Assembly (NCBI GenBank): GCA_035642715.1
Contig: DASQRW010000020.1
Span: forward strand, 1 to 7,208
From: JAJNBK01 sp035642715
GTDB taxonomy: Archaea > Thermoproteota > Nitrososphaeria > Nitrososphaerales > Nitrososphaeraceae
DNA: 7,208 bases
Reading direction: 5' to 3'
Shown here: piece after piece, positions 6,296 to 7,208 of the stretch
Layout: every line of letters begins with the position of its first letter
Position numbering within the stretch: the first letter of the stretch is position 1
The notes under the pieces: generated by a model
Told to the model about the DNA's origin: nothing
The model's input: the letters and a program-made list of their open reading frames with translations, nothing else
Databases searched by the model: none
Made by a program: the position numbers and the translations under genes

Positions 6296-6403
6296 GATAT
6301 GAAAGAGGGAAAGCCCTATGAATATCCTTACTGTATTTCACACCTTCATAAGATAGGTGAGGGAGGATCTCACCTATCTTATGAATACTATGATATGAAA
6401 GAG
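6296..6403. repeat. 12-base direct repeats flanking the perfect hairpin
   Basis: GATATGAAAGAG occurs at 6296-6307 and 6392-6403. The 84 bases between contain the 17-base-pair inverted repeat, off centre (37 bases from the left copy, 6 from the right). Each copy is associated with a nearby TATGAATA sequence (6317-6324 and 6380-6387). This could reflect a local duplication or a small insertion. Confidence 0.45.
6345..6385. repeat. Perfect 17-base-pair inverted repeat with 7-base loop
   Basis: TTCATAAGATAGGTGAG (6345-6361) and its exact reverse complement CTCACCTATCTTATGAA (6369-6385) enclose the loop GGAGGAT. As RNA this would be a very stable uninterrupted stem that exposes a Shine-Dalgarno-like GGAGG in the loop. 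No T-run follows on the plus strand, so a standard terminator is not obvious. Possible roles are the core of a small RNA, a protein-binding palindrome or the remnant of a mobile element. No homologous copy exists elsewhere in the window. Confidence 0.85.
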
Positions 6404-6476
6404 AAGATCAGTCCCACCAACCTATGGAGGCAAATATATCATTCTGTCATAAATATTAAAGGATGCTAAACATAAG

Positions 6477-6766
6477 ATGATGGATATTAAAGATAAGTTA
6501 AAGATAAGATAACGGGTGCCAAGGAAAATATGTCTTATTCTGGTGGGAAGGAAGAGACATTGAAGAAATATGATTCATTCACAGAGTATAGAGAAAAAGA
6601 AGCAATGATACCAGCCAAAAAAAAGAGCATGAACCAACTGCTGTAAAAAGATAGATGATCGAAAAGATTAATGGACAGGACAAGAAGTGTGAATTGTAAA
6701 GAAGTAAAAGAAATAGAAGGCAGATAGGCTAAAGATGCTGCTGGTGTTACTCAAACGAATGAATAA
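6477..6766 (+). pseudogene. Likely small hydrophilic protein gene broken by one-base shifts
   Basis: Reading begins at ATG 6477 (MMDIKDKL) and stops after 11 codons. Restoring one A near 6500 carries it into the frame of 6503-6643 (DKITGAKENMSYSGGKEE...), which starts separately at ATG 6530 as a 38-codon frame ending at TAA 6644. One more A in the eight-A run at 6617-6624 would give KKKEHEPTAVK; another at 6645-6649 would give KKIDDRK; another near 6662-6665 leads into a frame ending KEVKEIEGR, a TAG, then AKDAAGVTQTNE and TAA 6764-6766. The composite would be about 97 highly charged, helix-prone residues with no Cys-rich or membrane part. A TATA-like AAATATTAAA lies about 20 bases before ATG 6477. 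All shifts are single missing A in A-runs, so either decay or sequencing error fits. The family is not recognised. Confidence 0.35.
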
Positions 6767-6851
6767 TAAGTAAGAATAACACAATAAAGTAGAAGAATAT
6801 TATTTGATAGCAATCAGTCATAATAATAACAACAAAAGTTTAGAGGAACAT

Positions 6852-7025
6852 ATGAAAACAACTACTATTACTGAGAATACAAAAGACAGATTAAGATCAA
6901 CAATCAAAGCAGAAACCACAGGTAGCGGTAAGAACATTGCCCCAAATCACAGCAGCAACATAGATTCTAATTCTTCATCAATAAATCAAGCGAAAGCAGA
7001 GAAAAAAGAATCTTTTTACTATTGA
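6852..7025 (+). CDS. Putative 57-residue low-complexity hydrophilic protein
   Basis: The frame runs from ATG 6852 to TGA 7023-7025. GAGGA at 6843-6847 lies four bases before the ATG, a reasonable ribosome-binding site, and this decides against the TTG at 6804, which would add 16 asparagine-rich residues. The product is rich in Thr, Asn, Ser and Lys (MKTTTITENTKDRLRSTIKA at the start, a Ser/Asn run in the middle, KAEKKESFYY at the end), is predicted disordered by composition, and has no signal peptide, membrane segment or known domain. It ends one base before the ATG of the charged repeat protein, which suggests translational coupling if both are real. It follows a region of broken frames, so it may itself be a remnant. 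Confidence 0.35.
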   Translation: MKTTTITENTKDRLRSTIKAETTGSGKNIAPNHSSNIDSNSSSINQAKAEKKESFYY

Positions 7026-7026
7026 T

Positions 7027-7208
7027 ATGACAATGCCTAAGGGCTGGAAGACCCCAGCTGAAGACAAAGCAAGAAGAGAAGCTGAAGACAAAGCAAGAAG
7101 AGAAGCTGAAGACAAAGCAAGAAGAGAAGCTGAAGAAAAAGCAAGAAGAGAAGCTGAAGAAAAAGAAAGAAGAGAAGATGAAGAAAAAGCAAGAAGAGAA
7201 GATGAAGA
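7027..7208 (+). CDS. Highly charged octapeptide-repeat protein, N-terminal part (continues past window)
   Basis: An open frame from ATG 7027 (second ATG 7033, giving MPKGWKTP) to the window end, about 60 residues. After a ten-residue N-terminus it is made entirely of an eight-residue repeat, AEDKARRE, at least six full copies, with later copies drifting to AEEKERRE and DEEKARRE. Residues four apart are oppositely charged throughout (E2-R6, D3-R7, K4-E8 and across copies), and there is no heptad of hydrophobic residues. This favours a stable single alpha helix (ER/K type) or a TolA-like helical rod over a coiled coil. No signal peptide or membrane segment precedes it. The downstream domain that would tell the function is outside the window. 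No Shine-Dalgarno is seen, so translation may be coupled to the frame ending at 7025. Confidence 0.6.
   Translation, partial: MTMPKGWKTPAEDKARREAEDKARREAEDKARREAEEKARREAEEKERREDEEKARREDE
7057..7208 (+). repeat. 24-base in-frame tandem repeat array
   Basis: Units begin at 7057, 7081, 7105, 7129, 7153 and 7177, with a partial unit at 7201. The first three are identical at the DNA level. The fourth differs by one base, and later ones carry further single changes such as GCT to GAT and GCA to GAA. The array is almost pure purine on the plus strand. Identical silent positions point to recent expansion by slippage or unequal recombination. Confidence 0.95.

Larger units (their letters stand above)
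5702..6476. other. Gene-free stretch with hairpin and repeats, about 775 bases
   Basis: No frame of believable length is present on either strand. The stretch holds a TA-rich microsatellite-like patch (about 5880-5907), a strong Shine-Dalgarno leading only into an 18-codon frame (5981-6052), a perfect 17-base-pair inverted repeat (6345-6385) and a 12-base direct repeat (6296-6307/6392-6403). No tRNA- or rRNA-like sequence was recognised. Confidence 0.55.

Noticed and set aside
6345..6385. Rho-independent terminator
   Set aside because: There is no T-run after the stem on either strand and no gene ends nearby (the VOC gene stops more than 600 bases upstream).
7057..7208. CRISPR array
   Set aside because: The 24-base units are directly adjacent with no spacers and are read as an in-frame protein repeat.
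1..7208. tRNA or rRNA genes
   Set aside because: No T-loop GTTCRANNC with matching acceptor and anticodon arms, and no conserved rRNA segment, was seen outside coding sequence.

Overview
The window is strongly AT-rich, with compact genes separated by long intergenic stretches. Plausible TATA-like boxes lie about 25-40 bases before several start codons, and few starts have a clear Shine-Dalgarno. The gene set is an Lrp/AsnC regulator, a ParB-family protein, a class I glutamine amidotransferase, a deoxyhypusine-synthase-family enzyme and a VOC (glyoxalase-like) protein. Together this points to an archaeon, most likely an AT-rich soil ammonia-oxidising lineage (Nitrososphaeria, Nitrosocosmicus-like). 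That assignment rests on gene content and promoter style only; there is no rRNA or other marker here.

Layout. 1-477: 3' part of a protein carrying two copies of a PRC-barrel-like module. 478-1166: gene-free, with short direct and inverted repeats. 1167-1709 (+) Lrp/AsnC regulator and 1744-2619 (-) ParB/Spo0J-like protein converge on a 34-base spacer with poly-A/poly-T tracts. 2620-3107: gene-free and very AT-rich. 3108-3794 (-) glutamine amidotransferase and 3969-5075 (+) deoxyhypusine-synthase-family enzyme diverge from a 174-base promoter region containing an imperfect hairpin. A probable 48-residue membrane microprotein (5126-5272) is followed 3 bases later by a VOC-fold protein (5276-5701). 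5702-6476: gene-free, but contains a perfect 17-bp hairpin (6345-6385). 6477-6766: what looks like a small gene broken by repeated one-base shifts at A-runs. 6852-7025: a possible small low-complexity protein. 7027 to the end: start of a highly charged repeat protein built on an exact 24-base tandem repeat.

How the genes fit together. The clearest unit is the divergent pair of amidotransferase and deoxyhypusine-synthase-family enzyme. By-eye comparison with human deoxyhypusine synthase shows that the catalytic lysine and the SWGK motif are kept. Several polyamine-binding residues are replaced, as in the bacterial SpeY (homospermidine-associated) branch, so this is probably a polyamine-related enzyme and not the eIF5A-modifying one. 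No defence system, CRISPR array, insertion sequence, tRNA or rRNA was recognised. The most unusual parts are the right-hand 900 bases (hairpin, eroded gene, charged repeat protein) and the divergent polyamine/amidotransferase pair.
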